A stretch of 64,000 nt of DNA, taken from positions 124,001 through 188,000 of the forward strand of contig CAXTAT010000004.1 of NCBI GenBank assembly GCA_964242415.1, read 5' to 3'. Shown here piece by piece: positions 16,501-24,544 of this stretch (position 1 is its first letter; each line of letters begins with the position of its first letter). Position numbers and translations under genes: made by a program. The notes beneath the pieces were generated by a model. That model saw only the letters and a program-made list of their open reading frames with translations. It was not told where the DNA came from and made no database searches. This stretch comes from DASWOJ01 sp964242415 (GTDB lineage Bacteria; Pseudomonadota; Alphaproteobacteria; Acetobacterales; Acetobacteraceae).

Positions 16501-17568
16501 TCAGGACGCGGTGCAACCCGCCCGGCCCACCAGGCCGCCCGCCCTGTCGAAAAGCGCAATCTCCAACGCAACGCCGGCGCCGTCCAGCACCGCCGCCGCC
16601 GTCCGCCAGGCGGCGCAGGCCACACTGTCGCCCAACGGAACGCCCTGCGCGGCGGCGAAGGCGAACGCCTCGGCAACGGTGTTGGACGCCGCGATCTGCC
16701 GGGCCAGCGCGGGATCGCCCACCAAGGCCGCCAGGGCCGGCATGTCGGCCGCGCCACGCTTGCTGTGCAGGTCCAGCCGGCCCTGCGCCAGCTTGGTCAT
16801 CTTGCCAACGCCGCCGGCCAGGGTGACGCGCGGCACCGGATGGCGGCGCAAGTACTTCAAGGTGGCCCCGGCAAAATCGCCCATCTCCAGCAACGCAATG
16901 TCCGGCAGGCCATGCAGCGCCTGCACCGCCGCCTCCGACGTGCTGCCGGTGCTGGCGGCGACGTGGGTCAGCCCGACCGCGCGGGCGACGTCGATGCCGC
17001 GGTGGATGGTGTCGATCCACGCAGCGCAGGAGTACGGCACCACGATCCCCGTCGTGCCCAGGATGGACAGCCCGCCGACGATGCCCAGCCGGCCGTTCAG
17101 GGTGCGGGCGGCCAGCGCCTCGCCGCCGGGGATGCCGATGGTGACGATGGCGTCCGGCGCCGGGCGGACTTCCTCCAGCGCGGCGCGGATCATGGCGCGG
17201 GGCACCGGGTTGATGGCGGGCTCGCCCGGCGGGACCGGCAGGCCCGGGCGGGTGATGGTGCCGACACCCGCCCCGGCGCGGAACAGCACGCCGCTGCCGG
17301 GCGGCGCCGGGCCGACCTGGACCAGCACCAGGGCGCCGTGCGTCACGTCCGGATCGTCGCCGGCGTCCTTCACTACGCCGGCCGTCGCGCAGCCGTCCGC
17401 CACCCCCGTCTCGGCCAGGGTGAACGACACGCGCTGGCCACGGGGCAGGCCGATCTCCACCGGGTCCGGAAAGCAGCCGGTGTGCAGGGCGGTGAAGGCG
17501 GCCTTTGCGGCGGCCGTGGCGCAGGCCCCGGTCGTCCAGCCGCGGCGCAGGGCAGGGGCAAGGTCCAC
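16501..17568 (-). CDS. cbiD: CbiD, (cobalt-)precorrin-5B C1-methyltransferase
   Basis: A 355-residue CbiD enzyme. Hallmarks are RRGWTTGACATAAAKAA at the N-terminus, VGTITRPGLPVPPGEPAINPVPR, GLSILGTTGIVVPYSCAAW and MGDFAGATLKYL. CbiD methylates C1 after loss of the two-carbon fragment. In Pseudomonas denitrificans the aerobic route uses the unrelated CobF here. No cobF is seen, so CbiD probably replaces it in an otherwise CobG-type aerobic pathway. The start is GTG at 17568. It is divergent from cobB, with 35 bp between starts. Confidence 0.95.
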   Translation of the reverse strand: MDLAPALRRGWTTGACATAAAKAAFTALHTGCFPDPVEIGLPRGQRVSFTLAETGVADGCATAGVVKDAGDDPDVTHGALVLVQVGPAPPGSGVLFRAGAGVGTITRPGLPVPPGEPAINPVPRAMIRAALEEVRPAPDAIVTIGIPGGEALAARTLNGRLGIVGGLSILGTTGIVVPYSCAAWIDTIHRGIDVARAVGLTHVAASTGSTSEAAVQALHGLPDIALLEMGDFAGATLKYLRRHPVPRVTLAGGVGKMTKLAQGRLDLHSKRGAADMPALAALVGDPALARQIAASNTVAEAFAFAAAQGVPLGDSVACAAWRTAAAVLDGAGVALEIALFDRAGGLVGRAGCTAS

Positions 17569-17603
17569 ATGGTGGGATATAGTCGAAGCAGCGGCGGCGC
17601 GCG

Positions 17604-18929
17604 ATGCTGACCCGCGGCCCCGCGCATGGGATCATCGTCGGCGCACCCAGGTCTGGCTCGGGCAAGACTACGCTGACGATGGCGTTGATCGCCGGCCTGC
17701 GCCGCCGTGGCCATGCCGTGCGCGCGGCGAAGTCCGGCCCGGACTACATCGACCCGGCCTTTCACGCCGCCGCCAGCGGCGCCCCGGTGCCGAACCTGGA
17801 CAGTTGGGCCATGCCGCCGCCGCTACTGGCGCGCCTCGCCGGGGATGCAGCCCAGGACGCCGACCTGCTGGTGGTGGAGTCCGCGATGGGCCTGTTCGAC
17901 GGCGTGGCCGCGCCGCCGGGCCGGTCGGGCACGGCGGCGGACCTGGCGGCGGGGCTGCGGCTGCCGGTGCTGCTGCTGCTGGACGTGTCCGGCCAGTCGC
18001 AGACCGCCGCCGCCATTGCCCGCGGCTTCATGCTGCACGATGCCGCAGTCCGCATCGCCGGCGTGGTGCTGAACCGCGTCGGCAGCGACCGGCACCGGAC
18101 CGGCGTGACGGCCGCCATCGAGGCGGTCGGCCTGCCCGTGCTGGGCGCCATCCCGCGCGACCCGGCGTTGGCCCTGCCCGAGCGGCACCTTGGGCTGGTC
18201 CAGGCCGGCGAGCACACCGACCTGCAGGCCCTGCTGGACCGGCTGGCGGACATGGCGGAGCGGCACCTGGACCTGGACGGCATCCTTGCCGCCGCCGCGC
18301 CGGTGCAGGTGCCGGAGGCCGGGGGGGCGCACGGCCTGCGCCCGCCGGGGCAGCGGATCGCCCTGGCGTCGGATGCCGCATTCAGCTTCATCTACGCCCA
18401 CGTCCTTGCCGGCTGGCGGGCGGCTGGAGCCGAGGTGATGCCCTTCTCGCCGCTGGCAGACGAGGCGCCGCGGCCGGATTGCGACGCCTGCTGGCTGCCC
18501 GGCGGCTATCCTGAGCTGCACGCGGGCGCCCTGGCCGCCGCGGCGCGGTTCAAGGCAGGGCTGGCCGGCTTCGCGCAGACCCGCCCGGTGCATGGCGAGT
18601 GCGGCGGCTACATGGCCTTGGGCGCCGGCCTGGTCGATGCGGCCGGCGTGCGGCACGCGATGGCCGGGCTGCTCGGCCACTCCACCAGCTTCGCCAAGCG
18701 ACGGATGAACCTTGGCTACCGGGAGGCGACGCTGCTGGCGGATGGTCCGGTCGGCCAGGCCGGCACGTCGGTGCGCGGGCACGAATTCCATTACGCCAGC
18801 GTCAGCGACCCCGGCGATGACGATCCCTTGGCCGAGCTGCGGGATGCGGCTGGCAGGGCCTTGGGTCCTACGGGCGGACGGCGTGGCCGGGTCAGCGGCG
18901 GCTTCTTCCACGCGATTGCGCCGTCGTAG
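17604..18929 (+). CDS. cobB: CobB, hydrogenobyrinic acid a,c-diamide synthase
   Basis: A 441-residue glutamine-dependent amidase acting on the a and c carboxylates just before cobalt insertion by CobN. The N-terminal ATP-binding domain begins GAPRSGSGKTTLT and has AKSGPDYIDPAFH. The C-terminal glutaminase domain has the nucleophile cysteine in HGECGGYMALG, and the histidine and tyrosine of GHEFHYAS near the end. Normal length. The ATG at 17604 is the first in-frame start. Confidence 0.96.
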   Translation: MLTRGPAHGIIVGAPRSGSGKTTLTMALIAGLRRRGHAVRAAKSGPDYIDPAFHAAASGAPVPNLDSWAMPPPLLARLAGDAAQDADLLVVESAMGLFDGVAAPPGRSGTAADLAAGLRLPVLLLLDVSGQSQTAAAIARGFMLHDAAVRIAGVVLNRVGSDRHRTGVTAAIEAVGLPVLGAIPRDPALALPERHLGLVQAGEHTDLQALLDRLADMAERHLDLDGILAAAAPVQVPEAGGAHGLRPPGQRIALASDAAFSFIYAHVLAGWRAAGAEVMPFSPLADEAPRPDCDACWLPGGYPELHAGALAAAARFKAGLAGFAQTRPVHGECGGYMALGAGLVDAAGVRHAMAGLLGHSTSFAKRRMNLGYREATLLADGPVGQAGTSVRGHEFHYASVSDPGDDDPLAELRDAAGRALGPTGGRRGRVSGGFFHAIAPS

Positions 18930-19020
18930 GGCGGCGGCGCTTGGCGTCCGCAGGGTCCGGCATGGGCCAACGGCAGCCTTTTCGAGCGCGGGATTGCCAC
19001 CTGATGCGCAAGGGCGCTGC

Positions 19021-19162
19021 CTGCTCCCTCTTCCTCCGGGAGAGGGCCGGGGTGAGGGGGCCTTGCTCGCTCGCCAGCGGCGTCGGGACGCGGCCTGTCA
19101 GGCCGGGGGGTTGCGCCGCAAGACCCCCTCACCCCGGCCCTCTCCCGAAGGGGGGAAGGGGC
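19021..19162. repeat. Family B paired-hairpin repeat, copy 4 (after cobB)
   Basis: The left arm (CTCTTCCTCCGGGAGAG, GGGGTGAGGGGG) and right arm (CCCCTCACCCCGGCCCTCTCCC, then GAAGGGG) flank about 70 nt of unique sequence. It is in the 270-bp gap between cobB and a convergent minus-strand gene, a natural terminator position. The inner hairpin of the right arm is degraded (GGGGGGAAGGGG). Confidence 0.92.
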
Positions 19163-19199
19163 AGATGGGGCGGTTCTCGCGCTGCCTGCTTGCCCTGGG

Positions 19200-19493
19200 T
19201 CAGACCATGGCGAGCTTTTTGCGCGCGCCTTCGATCTGCTGCTCCATCTCCACCAGCGCGCCGCTGTCCAGGTCCTTCAGGGCCGCTGCGATGATGGCCT
19301 GTGCGCCCTCGACGGCGCCGGCCGCCGCCTCATCCAGCCCGGCCTGCGTGGCCTCTTGCAGGCTGGCGGCAGCGACGGCCAACCCGCGCCGCAAGCCCCC
19401 CGCGTCCGCCGCCAGCGCAGCGCGGTGCACGCCGTCCAGCGCGGCGCGGGCAGCCTCGATCAGTGCGTGGCCGTGATGGGCTTCAATCGTCAT
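19200..19493 (-). CDS. Small alanine-rich helical protein, unknown
   Basis: A 97-residue protein without a family I recognise. It is rich in Ala, Leu, Glu and Gln with heptad-like spacing (EATQAGLDEAAAGAVEG; LVEMEQQIEGARKKL), so mostly alpha-helical and possibly coiled-coil, with no signal or membrane segment. It opens MTIEAHHGHALIEAARAALDG and ends KKLAMV. It follows the 19527-20009 gene by 33 bp on the same strand, so the two probably form one transcript. Phasin-like scaffolding is one guess; nothing in the sequence proves it. Confidence 0.65.
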   Translation of the reverse strand: MTIEAHHGHALIEAARAALDGVHRAALAADAGGLRRGLAVAAASLQEATQAGLDEAAAGAVEGAQAIIAAALKDLDSGALVEMEQQIEGARKKLAMV

Positions 19494-19526
19494 GTCGTGG
19501 TTCCTGCGCCGAGCCGGTTTGAGAGC

Positions 19527-20009
19527 CTACTTCTTCGATCCCAGCGGGTAGAAGTAATCCGCCAGGAAGTTTCCGACCGACCGCGGCGGCTCCTGCGGCG
19601 ACGCCTGGGCCGGGGCAGGCTGCTGCGAGGCGGGCGGCCCTGCCTCGGACCGCTCATGCGATTCTGCATGCATGACAGGGGCGGCCTCCGGCGGCGCCTC
19701 CTCCATAACCGGCGCGGGTTCCAAGACGGGCGCGGGTTCCACGACCGGCGCGGGTTCGATAACCGGCGCGGGTTCGGCTGGCGCTGCCAGGAACGCCGGA
19801 GCGGCCTCGCGCCGTGCCGGCTCCGCTGGTCCGAGCAGCGCGACGGCGCGCAGGCCAGGGTCGTCCGATTGCGCCAGCTCAACCACGCGCTTCATCGCGT
19901 CGCTACGGCCCAGCGCATAGGCGCGCCGCACCGCATCCTCAACCGACGCGAGGATGTCATCGACGCTGGCCGGTTTTGCGCTTCCAGCCTTGATGCCGAA
20001 CTCTTTCAT
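19527..20009 (-). CDS. Unknown protein with proline-rich EPAPV repeats
   Basis: A 160-residue protein in three parts. The N-terminal helical region (about 1-60) carries ASVDDILASVEDAVRRAYAL. A low-complexity linker has EPAPV repeated four times (IEPAPV, VEPAPV, LEPAPV, ...). A short conserved-looking tail ends SVGNFLADYFYPLGSKK. The layout recalls polar scaffold or adaptor proteins with a disordered linker, but I do not recognise the family. The start ATG at 20007-20009 is preferred; the frame is open further upstream through a tandem repeat with no coding character. Confidence 0.7.
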   Translation of the reverse strand: MKEFGIKAGSAKPASVDDILASVEDAVRRAYALGRSDAMKRVVELAQSDDPGLRAVALLGPAEPARREAAPAFLAAPAEPAPVIEPAPVVEPAPVLEPAPVMEEAPPEAAPVMHAESHERSEAGPPASQQPAPAQASPQEPPRSVGNFLADYFYPLGSKK

Positions 20010-20107
20010 GCTGATCCCCTCTGTGCATGACCGTTTCCGGCCGCAAGCTAGGCGGCAGGCGGCCTCTTTGGCAACGCAGGCGCGGCGTGCTGCCCAGGAT
20101 GTGACCG

Positions 20108-20210
20108 GACCCCAATGCGCCAGCGGACCCCGATGCGCCAGCGGACCGAAATCGCGCCAGCGGTCCAAGGTTGCGCCAGCAGCTCAAAGCTGCGCCGGCG
20201 GCCCAAACCG
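20108..20210. repeat. Imperfect ~18-19 bp tandem repeat (about 5 copies)
   Basis: Five degenerate units centred on GCGCCAGCGG, each preceded by ACCCCAAT/ACCCCGAT/ACCGAAATC/TCCAAGGTT/GCTCAAAGCT, run head to tail. They lie between the divergent start regions of the proline-repeat gene and the GT9 gene. They could be a protein-binding array or simple slippage DNA. Confidence 0.8.
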
Positions 20211-20226
20211 GATAAGGGGTCCCGCC

Positions 20227-21234
20227 GTGACCATACCCAGCATCCCTGCCCTGCAGCATCTCGCCCTCGTCCAGCCGCGCGTCGGCATCGGCGACATGAT
20301 TTGGCACCTGCCGCACATCCGCGCTCTGTCCGCCCTGGCACGGCGGGTCACGCTGGTTACCCGGCGCCGCTCCCTGGCCGCCGAGGTCGTCGGACCGGCC
20401 GACGGCGTGGACGACATCCTTTATGTCGAGCGCGGCCAGTGGGACGCGGGCGGGCGGCACGAGGGCAACCTGGGCATGCTGCGCCTGGTGCACGACCTGC
20501 GCGCGCTGCGCTGCGACGGCGCGGTCCTGCTGACCCGCAGCCGCATGCTGACCACCGCAGTCTGGGCGGCCGGGATCGGGCGGCGGCACGGCTACGGCAT
20601 CGGCTGGCAGCGCCGGCTGCTGCGGGGGCCGTTCCTGCCGCGGGAGGAGTGGCGGGCGCATCCCTACCAGCAGGCGTCGGCTTGGCTGGCGTTGGCCGGC
20701 ATCCCGCTCGACCAGCCGGAGCCGCGGCTGCAGGTGACCGACGAGGACCGCCGGGCCGCGGCGGGGGTTGCGCCGGCGGGCGGCGTCGCACTTGGCATCG
20801 CGGCGTCGGACGACTGGAAGAACTGGGGCGCCGCCAACTTCGCCGGCCTCGCGGCGGCGCTGCTGCAACGCGGCTGGCCGGCGGTCCTGCTTGTCGGCGG
20901 CCCGGCCGAGCACGCGATGGCCGCCGACATCATGCAGCGGCTCGGCCCCTTGGCCGCCCGGGCGCGGCCGGTACTCGGCCTGGACCTGCGGACGCTGGCG
21001 GGGCTGCTGCAGGCCCAGGCGTTCTACCTCGGCAACGACACCGCCGCCCTGAACATCGCCGCCGCTGTCGGCGTGCGCGGCTACGGCCTATTCGGCGCAA
21101 CGCCGGTGCTGCGCCATAGCGCCTGGATCACCCCCCTCGTCCCGCCCGGCGGACCCAGCAAGGCCGACGGCATGGCGCGCCTGGCCCTGCAAGCCGTGCT
21201 GGACGCCCTTCCTGGTACACACGAGATTAACTGA
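20227..21234 (+). CDS. Glycosyltransferase family 9 (heptosyltransferase-like)
   Basis: A 335-residue GT9-type transferase. The N-terminal Rossmann half begins LVQPRVGIGDMIWHLPHIRAL, matching the GxGDxxxxxP start of LPS heptosyltransferases. The C-terminal half has GIAASDDWKNWGAANFAGLAA, VLLVGGPAEHAMA and FYLGNDTAALNIAAAVG, the GT9 donor-binding pattern. Donor and acceptor cannot be told. The start is GTG at 20227, with AAGGGG about 10 nt upstream; it follows the tandem repeat directly. It probably acts on cell-envelope glycans. Confidence 0.88.
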   Translation: MTIPSIPALQHLALVQPRVGIGDMIWHLPHIRALSALARRVTLVTRRRSLAAEVVGPADGVDDILYVERGQWDAGGRHEGNLGMLRLVHDLRALRCDGAVLLTRSRMLTTAVWAAGIGRRHGYGIGWQRRLLRGPFLPREEWRAHPYQQASAWLALAGIPLDQPEPRLQVTDEDRRAAAGVAPAGGVALGIAASDDWKNWGAANFAGLAAALLQRGWPAVLLVGGPAEHAMAADIMQRLGPLAARARPVLGLDLRTLAGLLQAQAFYLGNDTAALNIAAAVGVRGYGLFGATPVLRHSAWITPLVPPGGPSKADGMARLALQAVLDALPGTHEIN

Positions 21235-21310
21235 AGGTTTCGAACAAAAGGTAACAGGACGGCTCCGGCCTCGTCGGACACTATGCTTCCATGCCTATCG
21301 TTATACTTCC

Positions 21311-22072
21311 ATGAATGTCGCAGCCCTGGCCGGTATCCTGTTCGGCCTATGCCTTGTTTCGCTGCGCGCCATGGCCGGGCCATGCCCCCAGGCCATCCTG
21401 GCGGCAGAGGCGGCTGCCGGGACTGCGCCGGGCCTGCTGCACGCCATCGCCATGGTCGAGAGCGGGCGCACCGACCCGGACACCGGCGAGCGCCAGCCCT
21501 GGCCGTGGACGATCAACGCCGAGGGGGCCGGCAGCTACTATGCCACCAAGGCGGAAGCCATGGACGCGGCGCGCGCCCTGTTGGAGCGTGGGGTGCTCTC
21601 GATGGACGTGGGCTGCATGCAGGTCAACCTGATGCACCACCCTACCGCGTTCACCTCACTGGACGATGCGTTCGACCCTGGCTCCAATGCAACCTACGCG
21701 GCCGGGTTCCTGAACAGCCTGTTCGCCCGCACCGGCACCTGGTCCGACGCAGCGGCCGGGTATCACTCGCTCAACCCGGAGCGCGGGCTGCCCTATGCCC
21801 GGCAGGTGATGGCGCACTGGACCGGCGCCGCCAGCCTGCCCGCGGCGGCCCTCGCCTTCCTGCCCCGGCCCGGGGCGCTGATGCCCGTCATCCAGAGGAT
21901 CGCAATCTCGATGCGACGTACCCTGGCCGAGGCTGCGGGCGTCACCCTGCTCGACATCGCGGATGTCGCGCGCAACCCGGTCCAGGTTGCCACCTTCCAG
22001 GGCGGCGCCACCATGCAGGTCATCTATGTCGGCCCGGCCACGCCGCCGCCGCCCCGGCGGCGTCACTTCTGA
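21311..22072 (+). CDS. Exported lytic transglycosylase (SLT domain)
   Basis: A 253-residue protein with an N-terminal signal-like helix (about 1-22, LAGILFGLCLVSLRAMAG) and an SLT fold. The catalytic glutamate is likely E in IAMVESGRTDP, followed by WPWTINAEGAGSYYATKAEA, MDVGCMQVNLMHHP and DAAAGYHSLNPERGLPYARQV. It is the specialised, machine-associated type, cutting peptidoglycan locally to place an envelope machine, rather than Slt70. The C-terminal 60 residues are low-complexity and end PPPPRRRHF. A second SLT gene lies 1.5 kb downstream and the T2SS genes follow. Confidence 0.88.
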   Translation: MNVAALAGILFGLCLVSLRAMAGPCPQAILAAEAAAGTAPGLLHAIAMVESGRTDPDTGERQPWPWTINAEGAGSYYATKAEAMDAARALLERGVLSMDVGCMQVNLMHHPTAFTSLDDAFDPGSNATYAAGFLNSLFARTGTWSDAAAGYHSLNPERGLPYARQVMAHWTGAASLPAAALAFLPRPGALMPVIQRIAISMRRTLAEAAGVTLLDIADVARNPVQVATFQGGATMQVIYVGPATPPPPRRRHF

Positions 22073-22256
22073 GGCGGCCGCGACAGGCGACCACTCCATC
22101 GCCGCGGGCGAAGGGTGCATGTCAAGGCGCAAGTATGTCGTCCCGCGCGCATCCAAAGTGCGATAGCGCCGGTATCACAATGCGGCTTAGGTGCCGTGGC
22201 GCGATGCGGACTGTTGCCCGCCGCGTCAATAGACGTAAATCACGGGAGACTTCCGC

Positions 22257-23165
22257 ATGGACCAGCAAACCACTCCGCCCGCCGAGGGCACCGCCGACGC
22301 CGGCGTGAACCGCCGTTCCCTGATCGGACGGGTCGGTGCGGGCGCAGCCGGCGCGGTCGCGTTGGGCGCACTGGCGACGGGCGGCACGGCGCTGACTTGG
22401 TCCACGCCGGCCCAGGCGCAGACGTTCACCGACGCCGACATCCTGAACTTCGCGCTGAACCTGGAGTATATCGAGGCAGAGTACTACCTGCGCGCCTTCC
22501 TGGGCACCGGCCTGCAGCCCACCGACATCACCGGCACCGGCACCTTGGGCAGCGTGCTCGGCGGCGCCCAGGTTCCGTTCAAGACCCCGCTGATCGCGGC
22601 CTACGCGCAGAAGCTCGCCATCGACGAGACCAACCACGTCCGTTTCCTGCGCACCGCCCTTGGCAGCGCCGCGGTGGCGCGTCCGCAGATCGACCTGCTC
22701 AACAGCTTTAATACCCTGGCGGCGGCAGCAGGACTGGTCGCGCCCGGCACGCAGTTCAACCCGTTCCTGAACGAGGCCAACTTCGTCCTGGGCTCATTCG
22801 TCTTCGAGGACGTCGGCGTGACAGCCTACGGCGGCGCCGCCGGGTTGCTGACGAACTCGGGCAATGTCAGCGCCGCCGCCAGCATCCTGGCCATCGAGGC
22901 GTACCATGCCGGCACCATCCGGGCCACGATCGGCGCGCTGGGCCTGCAGTCGCAGGCGAACGCGATCTCCGCCGTCCGCGCACAGCTCGGCAGCGGCGGG
23001 GAAAGCCCGGTTTCGACGTCCAGCCTGCTGGTGAACATCTCGCCGTCCGATACCAGCTCGCTCGCCTACCGCCGGCAGATCATCCAGGTGCTGAGCATCG
23101 TTTATGGCGGCATCCGCAACGGCGGCGCCTTCCTGCCGAACCAGGCAAACGGCCTCTTCCGCTAG
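22257..23165 (+). CDS. Tat-exported ferritin-like domain protein
   Basis: A 302-residue protein with a twin-arginine signal: NRRSLIGRVGAGAAGAVAL at about 17-35, then an AQA-type cleavage region near 60. The mature part opens FTDADILNFALNLEYIEAEYYLRAF and later has KLAIDETNHVRFLRTAL and NEANFVLGSFVFEDVGVTAYGGAA. These E..E and ExxxH patterns belong to the ferritin-like (desiccation-related protein) domain. Substrate and metal use are unknown. Tat export suggests it folds, perhaps with metal, before crossing the inner membrane. It is likely monocistronic. Confidence 0.88.
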   Translation: MDQQTTPPAEGTADAGVNRRSLIGRVGAGAAGAVALGALATGGTALTWSTPAQAQTFTDADILNFALNLEYIEAEYYLRAFLGTGLQPTDITGTGTLGSVLGGAQVPFKTPLIAAYAQKLAIDETNHVRFLRTALGSAAVARPQIDLLNSFNTLAAAAGLVAPGTQFNPFLNEANFVLGSFVFEDVGVTAYGGAAGLLTNSGNVSAAASILAIEAYHAGTIRATIGALGLQSQANAISAVRAQLGSGGESPVSTSSLLVNISPSDTSSLAYRRQIIQVLSIVYGGIRNGGAFLPNQANGLFR

Positions 23166-23222
23166 ACTTTGCCATGCGGTGCGGGCACGGTCCCCGCACC
23201 CGCACCGCATGGAGCCACCCCG

Positions 23223-23558
23223 TTGCAACCTCGGAACTGCCTGCTCATGGCTGTTTTGCTCCTGGCCCCCGCCGCGGCGAGGGCCGGCGTACCCATCCCG
23301 CTATGCGGCACCCCCGAGGTGCTCGACATCGTTTCCCGCATCCTGGAGGAGCGCGGCCTGTCCGCCCTGATCGTCGCACCGCCGGTCGGCCAGGTGCCGA
23401 CCTCCCGGCCCGACACGGTCCTATGCTCCGTGAGCCTGCAGCGCGTGGTCTTCGACACCAACCGCTTCGGCTCCGTCCCACTGTATCGGGCGGGGATCTA
23501 CGAGTACACCGTCCGCCGCGGCTTCAACGGGCTGTTCGTCACCCCGGCGGGCGGCTAA
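23223..23558 (+). CDS. Small secreted protein, unknown
   Basis: About 111 residues with a clear signal peptide (CLLMAVLLLAPAAARAG) and a mature domain of about 85 residues beginning VPIPLCGTPEVLDIV. Two mature-region cysteines (LCGT, VLCSV) could form a disulfide. No family recognised. The TTG at 23223 has GGAG about 9 nt upstream; an ATG at 23247 would give a shorter signal. The C-terminus overlaps by 20 bp the end of the convergent SLT gene. The neighbourhood (two transglycosylases, T2SS) suggests an envelope role. Confidence 0.6.
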   Translation: MQPRNCLLMAVLLLAPAAARAGVPIPLCGTPEVLDIVSRILEERGLSALIVAPPVGQVPTSRPDTVLCSVSLQRVVFDTNRFGSVPLYRAGIYEYTVRRGFNGLFVTPAGG

Positions 23559-23976
23559 CGGGGGCAGCAGGCGCCCAGGGGCGGAACAGGATGGCGGCCG
23601 ACCGCAGCACCTTCGCCTGATAGGTCTGGTTCCGCAGCGGCGTGTGCGAATGGTAGTTGCCGATGGCCCGCATCAGGTCGCCCCGCGTCTCATCGAGGTA
23701 GGTCCGCATGATCAGCCCGGCCGCCGCGATGTTGTAGCAGGGCCGCAGCAACAGCCGGGCGCGGACCTCGGCCGGGTCGAGCCGCGAGTAGCGGGCCAGG
23801 GCGCCGATCCAGAGCGTGTTGATCTGCATGACCCCCATGTCCTCGGTCCCGTCCGTGTTGCGGTGCACGACGCCGGGGCTGCCGCCCTCCACGGCCTGGA
23901 TCGACGGCAGGACGCGCGGCGGTAGGGCGTAGATCTGCGCGACGAGCGCCATGCAGGCGAGGTATGGAACGGCCAT
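23539..23976 (-). CDS. Small lytic transglycosylase (VirB1/TrbN-like SLT)
   Basis: A 145-residue SLT-fold protein with an N-terminal hydrophobic segment. The likely catalytic glutamate is in PSIQAVEGGSPG, followed by NTDGTEDMGVMQINTLWIGAL (the GxxQIN motif of family-1 transglycosylases) and RPCYNIAAAGLIMR. The small size and lone SLT domain resemble the VirB1/TrbN/IpgF group that opens peptidoglycan for secretion machines or pili. It is convergent with the small secreted protein gene and divergent from gspG, 87 bp away, so a link to the T2SS is reasonable but unproven. Confidence 0.87.
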   Translation of the reverse strand: MAVPYLACMALVAQIYALPPRVLPSIQAVEGGSPGVVHRNTDGTEDMGVMQINTLWIGALARYSRLDPAEVRARLLLRPCYNIAAAGLIMRTYLDETRGDLMRAIGNYHSHTPLRNQTYQAKVLRSAAILFRPWAPAAPVSRPPG

Positions 23977-24063
23977 CAGGCAGAACCCATCATGGGGGCG
24001 AGCATCCAGGCACCTTCGTCATCGGTGGTGACCGCCTGCGTGACTAGCAGAGAGTTGATAGCG

Positions 24064-24501
24064 ATGCAGCAGCCAGATACGCAGAAACCCGGTTCAGACG
24101 CCGGATTTACCCTGCTTGAGATCCTTGTCGTCGTGGCCATCCTGGGCCTGCTGGTCCTGCAGGTTGGCCCTGCGGTGCTGCGCCAGTTCGGCGGCGCCCG
24201 CGTGTCCGTCGCCAAGCAGTCGGTCGAGCAGCTTGCCGGCGTGCTGGACCTGTATAAGCTCGGGGTTGGCAGCTATCCCACCACGGAGCAGGGCCTGGTC
24301 GCCCTCAACACCCCTCCGGGCGGCGTCACCGGGTGGGAAGGCCCCTACCTGAAGGGGGACGCGCAGCCGCTGGACCCCTGGAACCACCCCTATCTCTACC
24401 GCAATCCCTCCGCGCGGCCCGGCCACGAGTTCGACCTGTGCTCGCGCGGACCCAACAACCAGGCCGGGGAGGCCGGGCCGGACCTGATCTGCAACCGCTA
24501 G
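24064..24501 (+). CDS. gspG: GspG, major pseudopilin of type II secretion
   Basis: A 145-residue major pseudopilin. It has a short leader, then the prepilin-peptidase site G/FTLLEILVVVAILGLL with Glu at mature position 5, YKLGVGSYPTTEQGLVAL, GWEGPYLKGD, LDPWNHPYLYRNPS and the C-terminal aspartate-rich calcium region. The ATG at 24064 gives a 16-residue leader; upstream in-frame codons look non-coding. It lies on the plus strand, convergent with the rest of the gsp genes, whereas in xps-type operons gspG sits between F and H. Confidence 0.95.
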   Translation: MQQPDTQKPGSDAGFTLLEILVVVAILGLLVLQVGPAVLRQFGGARVSVAKQSVEQLAGVLDLYKLGVGSYPTTEQGLVALNTPPGGVTGWEGPYLKGDAQPLDPWNHPYLYRNPSARPGHEFDLCSRGPNNQAGEAGPDLICNR

Positions 24502-24505
24502 GCAC

Positions 24506-24544
24506 GCCTCTTTGGGTCCGCGGACAGGTGGCACCCAAGCAGGC
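24506..24544. terminator. Inverted repeat between convergent gspG and gspK
   Basis: GCCT-CTTTGGGT (24506-24517) pairs with ACCCAAGC-AGGC (24533-24544) around a 15-nt loop, with one mismatch and one wobble. It fills the 42-bp gap between the two stop codons and is a plausible bidirectional terminator, though no T-run is present on either strand. Confidence 0.5.

Noticed and set aside
20108..20210. CRISPR array
   Set aside because: Units are 18-19 bp, degenerate and contiguous, with no spacers; no cas genes in the window.
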